A DNA stretch of 64,000 bases from contig NC_023749.2 in NCBI RefSeq assembly GCF_000499845.2, positions 18,357,138 to 18,421,137 on the forward strand, written 5' to 3'. A program made the translations under genes and the position numbers. Below the pieces are notes generated by a model. The model ran no database searches. It was not told where the DNA came from and saw nothing but the letters and a program-made list of their open reading frames with translations. Positions 1 through 11,135 of this stretch are shown here, in pieces; within the stretch, counting starts at the first letter, position 1, and the number at the start of each line of letters is the position of its first letter. The DNA is from Phaseolus vulgaris (lineage: Eukaryota; Streptophyta; Magnoliopsida; Fabales; Fabaceae).

Positions 1-811
1 CCCGCTGGCGATCAGGCAGATGAAGTACTTGGTGGTGGCGATTGAGTATTTCACCAAGTGGATTGAAGCAGAACCAGTGGCCCAGATCACCGCACACAAG
101 ATCGAAGGTTTCGTATGGAAGAACATCGTGTGCCGGTTTGGAGTGCCTAAACGCCTGGTGTCAGATAATGGGACGCAGTTTGCAAGCCACCTGTTGAAGA
201 AGCTTTGCGATGGGGTGGGAATTCAACAAGTGTTTGCATCCGTCGAGCACCCTCAGACAAATGGCCAGGTGGAGTCAGCTAATCGGGTGTTGTTGAGAGG
301 TTTGAAGAGAAGGCTTGAGAAAGCCAAGGGAAGTTGGGCTGAGGAGGTGCCCCGTATAGTCTGGGCGTACCACACCACCGAGCAGTCAGGAACCCATGAG
401 ACCCCGTTCAGCTTGGTCTATGGGTGTGATGCCATGATTCCGGTGGAGATCTAGGAGAGCTCGCCGAGATTCCAGAACTTCGTAGAGGAAGACTCGAATG
501 AAGAAAGAAGGCTGAACCTGGATCTGCTGGATGAGGTCAGAGAAGAGGCGAGGTTGAAGGCTGAAGCCGTGAAGAGAAGGGTCGAACGAAGATACAACTC
601 GAAGGTGATGCCAAGGCAGTTTAGAGAGGGCGACTTGGTGATGAGGAAGGCCCACCAGTACGAGATGGAGAATAAACTGTCACCCAAGTGGACTGGACCG
701 TTCAGAATAACCGAGGCGCTCGGGAACGGAGCCTACCGCTTAGAGACGCTGGAAGGAGGGGCGATTCCTCGCACCTGGAACGCCACACACCTGAAGTTGT
801 ACTATAGTTAA
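1..811 (+). pseudogene. Integrase C-terminal part of element A pol
   Basis: The reading frame is open from the window edge, with first Met at 20, to a TAA at 809-811, interrupted by one in-frame TAG at 452-454 where relatives D and B have a Gln codon. Visible are the second and third integrase catalytic residues: Asp in S-D-N-G-T-Q-F (codon 164-166) and Glu in G-Q-V-E-S-A-N (codon 272-274), which is the DD35E spacing. The C-terminal part has the G-D-L-V-M-R-K and K-W-T-G-P-F (GPY/F-type) motifs. The zinc finger and first Asp lie upstream of the window. Catalyses cDNA joining in intact relatives; this copy is probably dead because of the stop. Confidence 0.85.
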
Positions 812-874
812 GAGCTTTGTAAGTAAAGACAAACACAAAGTCATAATACAATGTCTCTGATAAAACAGTTTGAA

Positions 875-930
875 GGGGGCACTCTTTTTTCCCTAAGGAG
901 GGTTTTTAATGAGGCCACCCAATAAAAGAA
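875..930 (+). promoter_or_regulatory. Conserved post-pol block with AATAAA
   Basis: About 60-120 bp after the pol stop, a GGGGGCACTC motif, a T-run, CCCTAAGGAGGG, GTTTTTAATGAGGCCACCC and AATAAA follow in order. The same block sits after pol in D (24195-24250), B (minus strand, 40020-40066) and F (minus strand, 60990-61035). Its role is unknown; pol RNA 3' processing or packaging are possibilities only. Confidence 0.6.
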
Positions 931-1049
931 GAGTTTTCGAAGTATAAGGCGTTTTCTGGTTGCATGTTTGCTGTTTTCCAAAAGTTTTGAAGAAAGACCT
1001 TGTCACTTGTAAGTGATTTAAGGCAAGAAAAGATATATCGCATGCTTTC

Positions 1050-1332
1050 AGTTAAAGTTTTTAAGTCCTTATCGTTTTTCGGCGATTGGAGGCATTAGTT
1101 AAAGTTTTTAAGTCCTCATCGTTTTTCGGCGATTGGAGGCATCAGTTAAAGTTTTTAAGTCCTCATCGTTTTTCGGCGATTGGAGGCATCAATTAAAGTT
1201 TTTAAGTCCTCATCGTTTTTCGGCGATTGGAAGCATCAGTTAAGGTTTTTAAGTCCTCATCGTTTTTCGGCGATTGGAGGCACCAGTTAAAGATTTAAAG
1301 TCCTCATCGTCTTTCGGCGATCGGAGGCACCA
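1050..1332 (+). repeat. 47-bp tandem repeat, about 6 copies
   Basis: Units start at 1050, 1097, 1144, 1191 and onward, each beginning AGTTAAAG and containing a CATCGTTTTTCGGCGATTGG core (a short inverted ATCG...CGAT pair). Copies are more than 90% alike and drift toward the right end. A shorter, diverged array of the same unit lies in D at 24328-24480. Arrays between pol and the 3' LTR are known for Tat and Ogre relatives. Confidence 0.9.
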
Positions 1333-1363
1333 GGTGAAAGACCTCAACGCCCTCGCGCGTTTT

Positions 1364-1960
1364 GAGGCAAGTTAAAGACCTCCTCGCCGGCGAGCGAGTG
1401 CAAGCGAGAAAGAGAAAAAGTCCTCCGTGTTTCTAGGGGCGAGAAGATGTAACCCCTGGGGCAATGTAGAGGCAAGTTAAAGACCTCCTCGCCGTCGAGC
1501 GAGTGCAGGCGAGAAAGAGAAAAAGTCCTCCTTGTTTCTGGGGGCGAGAAGATGTAACCCCTGGGGCAATGTAGAGGCAAGTTAAAGACCTCCTCGCCGT
1601 CGAGCGAGTGCAGGCGAGAAAGAGAAAGGTCCTCAGTGCATCCAGGGGGGAGGAGATGTACACCCTGGGCAGGTTGAGGCACCAGATAAAGTCCTTCTCG
1701 TCGTCGAGCGAGTTCAGGCAAGTTAAAGACCTCCTCGCCGTCGAGCGAGCGCAGGCGAGAAAGAGGAAAGGTCCTCAGTGCATCCAGGGGGGAGGAGATG
1801 TACACCCTGGGCAAGTTGAGGCACCAGTTAAAGTCCTTCTCGCCGTCGTGCGAGTTCAGGCGAGTTAAAGACCTTCTCGCCGATGAGCGAGTTCAGGCGA
1901 GTTAAAGACCTTCTCGCTTTCATGCGAGCTTAGGCAAGATAAAATCCTTCTCGTCTCGAA
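1364..1960 (+). repeat. 105-bp tandem repeat and degenerate derivatives
   Basis: Units starting GAGGCAAGTTAAAGACC lie at 1364, 1469 and 1574 (period 105). They are followed by shorter mixed copies to about 1960 that share TCGCCGTCGAGCGAG and the GAGGAGATGTACACCCTGG piece. Short ORFs here are low-complexity by-products of the repeat. From about 1960 to 2566 I see AT-balanced non-coding spacer with no gene. Confidence 0.85.
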
Positions 1961-2566
1961 CGAGTTCGGGTATGGCGCAGAGGGTGGAAGAAGTTTGGAA
2001 GGTGGCTAAGGTAGGTTCGAAGAGAACGCCTAGTCAGCCGGTCTTTGTTCTGAAGTCCAGGAGGGTAAAGAGAGATCCCAAAAGGCGTCTCTGCCCCCAT
2101 GCAAAGAAACAATGGCCAAAGCATTAGGCCAGAAAGAAGCTGATATTACCAAGAGTTCTTGGCGATCGGGAAGAGTTCAAACAGCGGCGAGAAGGTTAAA
2201 AGACCTGTTTGATGAAGCAGGTTGAGTGGGACGGTGTTTTGAGCCAATAATTGAGTTACAGTTCGTTGCTTGAAGGGTATTCTTGCGATAAGGTTAGTGC
2301 CTTAAGAGTACAAGTTGGTTAAAGTGATTATTGCTTAAGTTTGAAGTGGTTCGAAGCAGTTAAGTCAAAGGTCGTGTTTGCAAGATCGTTAAGTTAAATC
2401 CGACAAAGTTAAACATGCAAAGAAGGTTAAAGCGCTTAAAGAAGTCAGGAGGGGGAATACCCAAACTTTGTCATTAAGATAAGTATCTGTTAAAGGCACA
2501 TATACACGAGTTTATTACAGAATAATACAAGGGAAATCATAAAAGTAGCGGATGAAGAGGAGTTGA

Positions 2567-5204
2567 TTAGTCTTCAGCAGGAACGACTTTTCCATCTACT
2601 ACTTCATTGTTCAGTGACACCAGGCTGAGATCCAGGTCGGGGAATAGGCAAGCGAATTGTTCCCGCGCAGCTTCGAATCCAGCAGCCAAAATCTGAGCAG
2701 AGTTTAGCTTGAGTTCTTCAATTTGCCCCTGAAGTTCCTCAATCCGCTTCTTGAGGTCTTCAGTTTGCTCTTTCAGCTCTTTATTCTGCTGCTCCAGCTC
2801 TTCAACCTGTTTCTTGAGTTGTTCGTTGGTCTCTTGAGCCTGGAGAAGGTCTTCAGTAACCTTCTTGGATTCCGATTGCGCTTGGGCCAACTCAGCAGCC
2901 ACCTTTCCCTTCTCTTTGTTGGCCTCGACGAGATCAGCCATGGCGTCGTCCCTCGCCTTTTCTACTTGCCCAAGTAGTTTCTCTCGGTCGATCGACCTCT
3001 GCTCCAGTTTTTGCACCTTAGCGGCGTCAGCTTTCATGAGAGCCTCCAGGTCGACCGCCTTGGCGCGAAGAGGCACAATTTTGCTTTCCAGCTCGACCTT
3101 CTCTTGGGCAAGTTGGTGAACTTTGCGGTGAAGGTCAGTAGCCTCCTTGCGCGCCAGCCTGAGCTCGGTATTCATTGCATCTTCCACTCGGGAGTGTTCG
3201 ATTTCTGCGAGAGTCAGGCTGAAGGACAACTTCTCCACCTCGATCCTCATGGTGCTGTTTTCGGTTTTGAGGTTGAAGAGGTCGTCCTGGAGCCTCCTGG
3301 TTGAACCCTCCACAGCCCTGGTTATGATCGCAGGGATGTCCTCTGCTATGGTCTTCAGCTTGGCGGTTAGAGGCTCCCACATCCTTGTGACCTCAAGGGG
3401 GAGGTTTGCGGCTTGCAGAGGCACCAGAGGCGCTGTGGGGGCTTGTTGTGGGTTCTCGTCGCTACCTTCCTTAGCAGGTTCTTCAGTAGTTGCTTCCTGG
3501 CGTGGCGACGCAATCGGGGATTCGGTAATCAGAATCGGAGAGGTATGAGCAACCTCATCCCCGATTGGAGCATTTTCTGCAGCTGAAGCGTTTGAAGGGG
3601 GGCACCCTCCAGCTGACACGTATGGCGTAGAGGCGCTTGGGGGGTCCTCCAGGAAATTTGGCTCTTGGGCCTCAGCTGCAGGTGGCGCAGTGGCCAGTGG
3701 AACCGCTTGGACTGGTGAGGAAGGAGCCTGTGGTGTTGGCGATGATGGAGGAGGAGCAGGCGTCGATGGTGGTGTTGAGGATGGAAGAGGGGGTGGAGCA
3801 GGTGGTGAAGAAGGTGCCACCCTCTTCCTCTTCGTAACGAGGCCATCCTCGGTGACCTCGTCGTCCTCTTCTTCCTCCTCATGGATGACTTGAGGGGCTT
3901 TCCTTTTAGGTCTCTTAAGGACCAATTTTTTGCGTTGGGCGGGTTCCTTGGGTGGTGATCGCCCTTGGACAATGGCGGCCTCCACCACCGAGTTGGGCAC
4001 CGTTTGGGAACCGGTCGCCAACCCGTGGTTTCGGGCGAGCGCCTTCAGTTCAGCGAGCATGTTTCTGGGCAACATGTCGTCTGCACGGAGCGAAGATGCA
4101 TGGGTTAACTCAAGAAAAAAAAATAAGTGCATAAGGTAATAAAACAGCAAAGCAGATGATATATGCAGGAAAGGTAAAACCAAAGTCTTGCGCATAACGC
4201 ACAAGACGCCCAGAAACAGCTAAACAGAAGCAGTATCAAGACAAGAGTTTAATGTCCTAACCTATTCGAATTTCTAGCTGATCTTCGTAGAATTCGAAGC
4301 ATATCAAGGTGGTGGTGAGGAATGTTATATTGGCGTCCGCCACCTTCTTCCAGAAGAGACAGAGGTCTCTGTCCAATGCTCCCATGCTGTCAGGACTTCT
4401 GGGCCTCCTGAAGCAGCTCTTGGACTCCTTCTTCCCCTTGTCCACCCAGTACAAGGGGAAGCCATCGAGAAGGGAGGCGTCCTTGTCGTTCGCACGCACT
4501 TGGACGAATTTCCCCTTCCAGTCTTTGTACGATTGCTGGAAGATGGTAAAGATGGACCTCCCAGCAATCGCGTTCAAGCTGACCCACAGGCGGTCTCCTG
4601 GGTGCTTGGCTTCGAAAAGGAATAAAAACACGTCCACCGACGCGGGCAACCCCAGGTGGGCGCACATTACTTGAAAAGCTCGAACAAACGCCCAGCTGTT
4701 GGGGTGGAGCTGGGCGGCAGCAATGTTGAGCTCGGTAAGAAGTTCCCTCTCGAATCGGGTGAAAGGGAACCTGAACTTGACCTTCTTGAACAAAGTCGTA
4801 TAGACAAAGCAGAAGGGCCCGTCGGCGCTTACTTTGTCATCAGCACACACGGGCAGATCGGCGGGGCAAGGCAGCACCATCATCTTCTCGTCGTGCTCCT
4901 TGTGAAACGATTGATAGATCTCGTCCCCCTTAGTCAGCCGCAAGACTGCTCCCGCAGTGTTCACAGAGGATGTCTCTTTCAGAAGGGTTGAGTTGGCCCA
5001 GGGATACAAAGTTTTGAAGTCTGGCAGAGGAACGGGGGCTCCTCCAGCGTTAAGTGGAGTCGCCTGGGCCAGGACAGGTTGGCAAGACGCAGGCCTCTCA
5101 GCCTGCGAAGATGAAGCGCCACGAACTGGTGTTGGGTCGTGTGCTGGTGAAGGAAGGTTTCATGCTGAAGGAGGAGGGTTCGGGGTAATCTTGGTGCGAG
5201 TCAT
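2567..5204 (-). pseudogene. Antisense spliced gene of Tat element A (one premature stop)
   Basis: Two-exon gene opposite to pol. Start ATG at 5204-5202, exon 1 to 4262, GT-AG intron 4261-4081 (phase 1), exon 2 4080-2567. The exons total 2457 nt, divisible by three (818 codons plus stop), and the only break is a TGA at codon 15 where D has CGA. Residues about 117-254 match the Transposase_28 ('putative gypsy type transposon') style: L-P-V-C-A-D-D, H-P-N-S-W-A-F-V-R-A-F, P-G-D-R, W-K-G-K-F, P-L-Y-W-V. Exon 2 encodes basic K-R-K-R-V (possible nuclear signal), a Pro/Ser linker, a coiled coil of roughly 240 residues and a tail with N-E-V-V-D-G-K. The function is unknown. The hydrophobic run seen when exon 2 is read upstream of 4080 is translated intron. 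Confidence 0.75.
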
Positions 5205-5212
5205 GATAGCAG

Positions 5213-5445
5213 CTGCAAAGGAAGAAGAAAGGAAAAATGATCAGGGGGTTACAAAGGCTGACTCGATCATAGAAGGAAGGTGAAAGACGAACGAATGTAG
5301 GTTCGTTGCGACGATTGACGAAGCCCTAAGTTACGCAGAAGAATAAATGGAAAAACAACCCACAGCGTATGCACCAGGCAGTTACAGGATGATGCGAATC
5401 GGTTAAAATGCAAGGAAAGCCAGCAGAAGAAGGAAAGTAGGTAAC
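5213..5445 (-). other. 5'UTR intron of the antisense gene, element A
   Basis: Minus-strand GT at 5445-5444 and a pyrimidine-rich tract ending in TTTGCAG at 5213, eight bases before the ATG. The same arrangement recurs in D (28143-28382), B (35920-36185), B2 (11231-11496) and F (57825-58030), which supports the model. Confidence 0.6.
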
Positions 5446-5552
5446 TTTTGATGATCAGGAAGACGATGAAGGTAGATGGTGATGCAGGATGCTGGAGAGC
5501 GCTGAGAGTTTTTCGCAGAAGAAAGTTGGAGCGTTCGTGAATGCGAGGGAAA

Positions 5553-5593
5553 GTGATGGAACAGTGCTGAGTGAAAATGGGTTTAAGGGTTTT
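5553..5593 (-). promoter_or_regulatory. Candidate core promoter and start site of antisense gene A
   Basis: Read on the minus strand: AAAAACCCTTAAACCC, then about 15 nt, then CACTGTTCCATCAC. The motif pair is shared with D and F; B and B2 keep the second half, preceded by CTTATTCAAAT. It lies upstream of the 5'UTR intron donor. Its use as a transcription start is inferred from conservation alone. Confidence 0.5.
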
Positions 5594-5790
5594 TACGAAA
5601 TGGGTTTAGGAAGCGCAAACGGCAACTGAAGAGAGTCGTTGATGAAGCCACGCATCAAACGATGAGTGAGGGGTTTGGTGGAGCGTCAGAGCAGCAGAAG
5701 GTACAACCGCTTGGAATTCTGCGTCAATGCCACGTAGATCGGTGTTGACGTAGGCTCTTTCAGTCTTTTCGCTAGACGAGTCTTCGCTTA

Positions 5791-5805
5791 AGACTGGAGG
5801 GCTTG
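5791..5805 (+). other. Polypurine tract, element A
   Basis: AGACTGGAGGGCTTG lies directly before the LTR start. D has the same tract at 28718-28732, and the reverse-complement version flanks the LTRs of B, B2 and F. It would prime plus-strand DNA synthesis. Confidence 0.75.
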
Positions 5806-6580
5806 TGTACCGCCCTGATGGTCGGGAGTGATGACGTGGCACCCTGCTACAATATAAGCGTGTTTGCAAGGCGCCAGGTTGGCAAGAGGGAAGGAAGTCG
5901 GGGGGCTCGTGTAGTCGCCAGTTGTTAAGTTGGCGTGTTCCGACCTCCAGCATATCAGAATCGGCAATCACCAGGTTAAAGATCAAGTCGCCAGATGAAG
6001 GAGATCGCCAGAGCGAGCACATCGCCAAAGATGAAGGAGAAGCAGATTATGAAGGCGGCCGGCGAGACCACAGGGAAGGTGTATGAAGACCCCTAACTCG
6101 CCAGTTCCAGTATAGATCGCACTCCCAAGTTAGCTATGCACTGGGCAGTACCATGCATGAGTAACTTAGCCAAAATGAGAGTAGAAGCAGCGCCAAGTCA
6201 GGGAGCCTCCAGATGATGGCACGTGTACAGTTGGATGCGAGCCACGTGTCCAAGTCTGTAACTGCCAGGAGAGAGAAAGCTGCCAGGTATATAAGAGTTC
6301 TTAACAAACTTTCTGAGGTACGCACGTTCAGTTTATACACTTTACGCTTGCGAGTGATAGAGCTGACTGTGAGAGAGGATTTGCACGGTTCTTGTTCTCT
6401 TAGTATTTGGTGATACCGTCACTGACTTGAGCGTTGGAGTGCGATCGGCCGCAGCGGCGCCGTTCTGTTTCCTTGCAGGTTCTTGAGGTAGATCCCGAAG
6501 AGGAACGGAGGTGAGAAGCGGTGCGCACGTCGATCCTTTGATGAGGCAGTTTCCCGCGTTCCGGTCAACAGGCAGGATCA
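5806..6580 (+). repeat. 3' LTR of element A
   Basis: 775 bp from TGTACCGCCC to GGCAGGATCA, defined by alignment with D's LTR (28733-29660) and by the adjacent polypurine tract. A plus-strand TATA box (TATATAAG, 6288-6295) lies downstream of two CACGTG boxes. At 6422-6466 is the GACTTGAGCGTTGGAGTGC block shared by all Tat LTRs here. The 5' LTR is outside the window, so target duplication cannot be tested. Confidence 0.85.
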
Positions 6581-6603
6581 AAACCAATGGCTCATGATAC
6601 CAC

Positions 6604-8475
6604 ATGATGTGAGTTGAATAGGTGATGTGATTCCACTAGCCATATAGAGAAAGGTTCTTGACCTTCTTAGGAATCACCTTGAGTTGGACATTATAGAGGC
6701 ACTTTTCTTAGAGTTGGATCATTGTTCTAAGACAAGAACTCACCAAAAACTAGTACAAATCCCAAACTCATTTGGATGAACCAATTTTAGTCAAATTGAA
6801 CCGAATAAGGTAGAATAAAAAACAATTGCACCGAACATATTACTTATGGAATGAATTGAACCGAACAAATGAGCTAGAAAAACAAAGGAACAAGATGAAA
6901 GGACTGAAATATAAAACTGCCGAACCAAAACTCATAAAAAACAGCAAGAACACCAAACCAAAACTCAAAAACACAAGCTAACAAAAACAATAGAAAGAGA
7001 AGGAAGGAAGGAGAAGAGAGTGCTCATGAAGATGGAAGGATGTTGGATGATCTCGCCACTAGAAGTGTGGAATGCTCCTAGATAAGAGTGATGCCGCCAC
7101 TTGAGGACTCCATTGATCCATCAAGATAAGACTAGAGAAGAAGGCTCCAAAAGCTCTCCAAAGTTCACTCAAAATTTAAGTAGAGTTTTCTTAGATTAAT
7201 TCCAATCTGAATTTTACAAAGAGAGCACCTCTATTTATAGCCTAAGGTGCTGAAAATGCAAGCTAAACAATTTCAAAATTCCCTCCTAAAACATTCTAGA
7301 ACCGGCGCCTATTTGCAAAGCATGAGGAAGGTGTGACCTCTTCCTTTACTTTGGCACCTCCTATTCTACTCCTACACCTATCTACTAATACACCCCCCTC
7401 CTAAAGCTCCTAACTAAAGCCTAAAAGATGCTATAACAAAAGAGGTTTCTAATGTTTCCCTCTAAGCACCTTCAACTAAAGAAATTACAAAAAGAGAAAG
7501 TAAATGTCCTCTAGCTCCCAAAGCTTTGAACATGCTTCTTGTAATCCTTTGAGGTGGGCTTTGACCTCCATGGGCGTCCTCCATTTGTGCCTCCACCTCG
7601 TCTTGATCTTGTTGATTGGCCTCCATGTCCTCTTGAGCTTGATCTCCATCAATAGGAGATGATTCATTAGGTGACACTTTAAGAATTAGGATCAAAATTC
7701 TCAAGCAATTCAAGAACTAAAAACTGAATTGAAACCCATTAAAAGAAGATGAACCGATTGAATATATCAAAGAATGCACATAAACCGATTAGAATGATGT
7801 AAGGAAGCATTTGAACCGAACAAAATGAAGAAAAACTCATTACAACCTATTAGAACTATACAATAACAACTTTCTACCGATTGAAAACAAGAACAAATGA
7901 ACAAGACATGTTTAGAGTTTGATATGGAATGAAAATGGAAGAAGAAGATGAAAGGTTGGTGAAAACTTATGTGGTTGTAAACAAGGGAATGGTCACGCCA
8001 CTTGGAAAGTGATTGGCTCCAAGATGAGTGAATAATGTCGCCACTTGAGAGCTCCCAAAGACTCACAAGATAAGACTAGGAGAAGGAGAACAAGTCTCTC
8101 CAAAATCTCTCTCAATTTGAGAAGAGTAACTTTACTTAAATTTCAATCTAATGTGTCTTTACTAAAGCCAAGCTCCTCTTTATATAGAATAGAGGGTCGG
8201 TCATAACAAGGCAAAGGGAAGTGAAAAGGCATTTGAAAATGCCGCCCAAACAAGTCATTCCTATTCTAGAAAATGTGACTTTTGGTTCTACTTCTAATAA
8301 GTCCTATACTTTTTTCATACTTCCTTTTTATGTTCTATTTTAAATCTACTCTAAAGAAATTACAAATATTAAGAACACTAATAGGAAGAACGTCAAATAT
8401 TTTGGTCCTTGACCATTCCTCCTATAGATTGCCTCTTTATTTGCTTGTTGAGATGACCCTTCAAGTTTAGCATCA
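6604..8475 (-). repeat. Old CRM-related LTR (element H), split by a solo LTR
   Basis: Begins TGATGTGAGTTG at 6604 and most likely ends AGCATCA at 8475; about 838 bp once the inner insertion (6623-7651) is set aside. Just left of it, TCATGATACCA (6592-6602) is the reverse complement of an initiator-Met-tRNA primer-binding site, so this is a 5' LTR of a minus-strand element whose internal DNA is cut off by element A. Interior phrases (CACGCCACTTGG, GCCACTTGAGAG, GAACCGAAC) match element C's LTR at low identity, showing an older relative. The right border is approximate. Confidence 0.6.
6623..7651 (-). repeat. Solo LTR of the element C family
   Basis: 1029 bp, TGATGTGATTCC...GATCTCCATCA, clearly the same family as element C's LTRs (12240-13234, 19031-20025) but diverged. 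The 5-bp target duplication ATAGG lies at 6618-6622 and 7652-7656. No internal region is present, so it is a product of LTR-LTR recombination. The minus-strand reading frame at 7462-7713 is the polyprotein tail that this family encodes inside its LTR. Confidence 0.85.
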
Positions 8476-8520
8476 TTGGTCATCTTCATGTGTTTTTGGG
8501 TCACATCATATGTACATACC

Positions 8521-9761
8521 CTGATCTTCAATCCAGAGGCTAGTTCAAAGCATTTGAGAATGCTTTTAAAAGTCATAATATTTTCTAAACATGGTTTACA
8601 AAAAATAAGGTGTCGTCCGCAAATTGGAGTATATTGATATGTATTTCATCTGAACCCACCCTGATCCCTTCCTGCATACCTTTTTTTTCAGCTTGTCTCA
8701 CAACAGCTGCTAGCCATTCCTCAATGATGAGAAATAGAAAAAGATGCCAATGAGTCACATTGTCTAAGTCCTTTTTCCATTTTACATTCACATGTAGGGT
8801 TGTCTTTAATAATAGAAACATGGGATGATTCCAATGAGTCACATTGTCTAAGTCCTTTTTCCATTTTACATTCACATGTAGGGTTGTCTTTAATAATAGA
8901 AACATGGGATGATTCCAGACAATTTCTAATCCATTTTATCCTAGAATAGGAAAAATCTAATCTCTCTATCATGTAGCAAAGGAAGTCCCATTTAATGGAA
9001 TCAAATGCTTTCTCAAAGTATATTTTCGCAATTATACATTCCTTATTATTTTTTTCCTCGTCAATAACTTCATTGGTTACAATGACACTATCTAAAAGCC
9101 GTCTTCCCTTTAAAAAAGTTGATTTTTTAATGTCAATTACTTTATATAAAACTTTTTGTAATCTTTTGTATATAAGCTTAGACACTACTTTATAAATACA
9201 ACCCACCAAAGAAATCGGACGATAGTTTTCTATGCATAAGGGTTTGTTTCTCTTCGAAATGAGGCATATAAACGAAGTTTTAGTTCCCTTCAACCATTTA
9301 CCAAATTTTTGGAAGCAAAACATGGCTTTAGAGAAATCGAATCTCAAATTCAACCAGTGCCTTATGATATTATTGAAGTTGTATCCATCCGGACTTGGAC
9401 TTTTATGGGCACCACATTCCTAAACAGCCTCTTTAATTTCCTCCTTTTTGAAAGGGTTTATTATCTTCCAATCTGATGGATGGAAACTCAATGTTGTCTA
9501 ATCCAACTTTCATCCCTTCTTTGGCTTAAAATTTCTCCTTCAAACTATATTGTATTTTCTGTTTCACCCTACTTGGATCCCACACCAAATGTTCTGAAAA
9601 AGGATTCCTAGGAATGAATTTTGCGTTCTTCTCCAATTCATAGACTTATGGAAGAAGTTTGTGTTTAAGTCCCCATCTACCTACAATCTAGTCTATTTTT
9701 GCCTTTTGTTTTTCTAGAGATTCTTGTTGAAAGTTCAGTCTACGTAAATCAACAAAGAACT
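8521..9761 (-). pseudogene. LINE reverse-transcriptase fragment
   Basis: Minus-strand remnant of a plant L1-type LINE ORF2. Seen in order: K-S-P-S-P-D-G near 9410, N-Y-R-P-I-S-L-V and K-L-I-Y-K-R-L (about 9180-9240), F-E-K-A-F-D-S (about 9010), then F-E-L-A-S-G-L-K-I near 8530. Multiple frameshifts and stops are present. The endonuclease domain and the 3' end are missing, and B2 is joined at 9762. An 84-bp segment is duplicated in tandem (8747-8914). The 45 bp between this and LTR H are unassigned. Confidence 0.8.
8747..8914 (-). repeat. 84-bp tandem duplication inside the LINE RT
   Basis: Two adjacent copies, 8747-8830 and 8831-8914, essentially identical. 84 is a multiple of three, so the reading frame simply repeats the segment containing C-K-M-E-K-G-L-R-Q. 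Confidence 0.9.
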
Positions 9762-10903
9762 TGATCCTGCCGACAACTCGAGCGTGGAGGAATTACCTTG
9801 TCGCTTGCTTGACCCGCCTCTGGCAACTGTGCTATCTGCAAGAACACTCTTAAAACCTCCGCCTTGGGAACTTCGAACGCTACCTGCAAAACACACAGAC
9901 GGCGCCTCTCGCGGCCGTTTGCACTCCGACGCTCAAATTAGGTCCCAGAATCACTAGAAAGTCATGTCTGTAAAAAACGGTGTGTGTATATTTCTCTCTG
10001 ATTCTCTTTTTATCCTCTGCGCGTGTCAGAATTCTGTTATGCTTTTGTACGAAAACGTACCACAGTCAGGGTCGTGGGTGTCTGGGTTTTCTGTCTGTAC
10101 CTTTCACGACACGGAGTGCACCTTTATCTGGGCCGTGCCCCTCTCAGACAGTGACACGTGGAGGCATGCAACTCGCATCTAACCGTTCACGTGCCACCAC
10201 CTGCAGGGCTCTAGCGCATCTCTTTGTGCGCCTAAGTTATTCCCTCGCGGAGCAACTTAGCGCGTTTCTTCCATCTGGGCGAAATCGCACATTCCCAGGA
10301 GAACGCCAGGTGTGGCTGGACTAGGCATACTCACCAAGCATTGCTCTCTGCATACACGATTTCCCCTTCACGATGCCATGCACGTAATGGGTTGAGAGAG
10401 TAACCAATCACTGACCGGTTTACTGACTCCCTCAGGCCACTCTCGTGCACGACTATACCGACGAGGAGCTCTTCTTTCTCTGAGGTATGATCATGCGAGG
10501 TCCATGCGTAACGCTCTCGCTGGGAATCTCAGTCCCAGTTTAACTGCGTGTAACACGAAGCCCCGATGACCATGCACCCGATGACTGATCGGTGCTCTCT
10601 TGCTTCTCGCGTTCTCCCCCAGGTGTTTATCTTGGAACTGATCTGTCAGTGGCCACTCGGTTACTGATCACCGATCTCCATACCGGGGAATCTCCTCCAT
10701 GACTACTCTGCCACTTGATCCACGGGTCACCGGTTTATCTTGGAACTGATCTGTCGGTGGCCACTCGGTTACTGACCACCGATAACCATACCGGGTGATC
10801 TCCTCCGCGATTTCTCTGCCACCTGATCCACGTGTCACCGTGCGAGTGGCCCACGTGGTTATCTGCTGCTGACGTCATCGACTACCGATGACTGACCGGA
10901 TCA
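9762..10903 (-). repeat. 3' LTR of element B2
   Basis: 1142 bp, TGATCCTGCC...CCGGATCA, homologous along its length to B's LTRs (34431-35589, 45592-46781). It carries the GCGGCCGTTTGCACTCCGAC block at 9911-9930, CACGTG boxes at 10829 and 10852, and a TGACGTCA palindrome at 10870-10877. These last lie at the U3 end next to the antisense gene. Confidence 0.85.
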
Positions 10904-11135
10904 CAAGCCCCCTAATCTCGAGTTGTGAACTCGTTCTCAGCGAAGAGACTAAGTGGTCGCGCTCTCGGTCCACGTGGCAAGTGGAGCCGCATCACGTGCC
11001 ACCTCACGTGTTGCCCTTTAACGTTACAACTTCTTTTCATAATCTCGCGACACGTGGCTGCATCAACGGCCAGCGTGGAGTGCCGCTAGCGCTTCCCTTA
11101 TTCAAATAGGCGCACGTTTTCACTGTTTCATCATC
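10829..11135 (+). promoter_or_regulatory. G-box cluster and core promoter of antisense gene B2
   Basis: Six CACGTG boxes (10829, 10852, 10971, 10993, 11005, 11051) and one TGACGTCA straddle the LTR/internal border. They are followed by CTTATTCAAAT (11098-11107) and CACTGTTTCATCATC (11121-11135). The 5'UTR intron runs 11231-11496. The spacing is repeated in element B. CACGTG and TGACGTCA are bZIP/bHLH-type sites in plants; action here is inferred. Confidence 0.55.
10904..10918 (-). other. Polypurine tract, element B2
   Basis: The minus strand reads TTAGGGGGCTTG immediately before the LTR, as in B (35590-35602). Confidence 0.65.

Larger units (their letters stand above)
1..6580 (+). mobile_element. 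Tat-lineage Ty3/gypsy element A, 3' part
   Basis: Plus-strand Tat element cut by the window start. Order: end of integrase, a long non-coding spacer with two tandem arrays, an antisense gene on the minus strand, a polypurine tract and the 3' LTR. The closest relative in the window is element D, with the same LTR ends (TGTACCGCCC...GGCAGGATCA), the same post-pol block and the same spacer style. Its 5' LTR, gag, protease, RT and RNase H lie outside. It is inserted about 20 bp inside an older LTR element (H), beside that element's primer-binding site. Confidence 0.85.

Noticed and set aside
1050..1332. CRISPR-like regular repeats
   Set aside because: Units are directly adjacent without spacers, and the setting is a plant retrotransposon spacer.
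1344..1868. Overlapping ORFs on both strands with repeated peptides
   Set aside because: Produced by the 105-bp tandem repeat; no composition or conservation typical of a protein.
4081..4204. Met and hydrophobic segment at the start of the 545-codon minus-strand frame, looking like a signal peptide
   Set aside because: It lies in the conserved intron of the antisense gene; relatives splice at 4080. The same false start occurs in D at 26998-27169.
9775..10324. ORFs of 60-114 codons in the LTR of B2
   Set aside because: Not kept in B's LTRs at the same frame lengths; no protein-like conservation.
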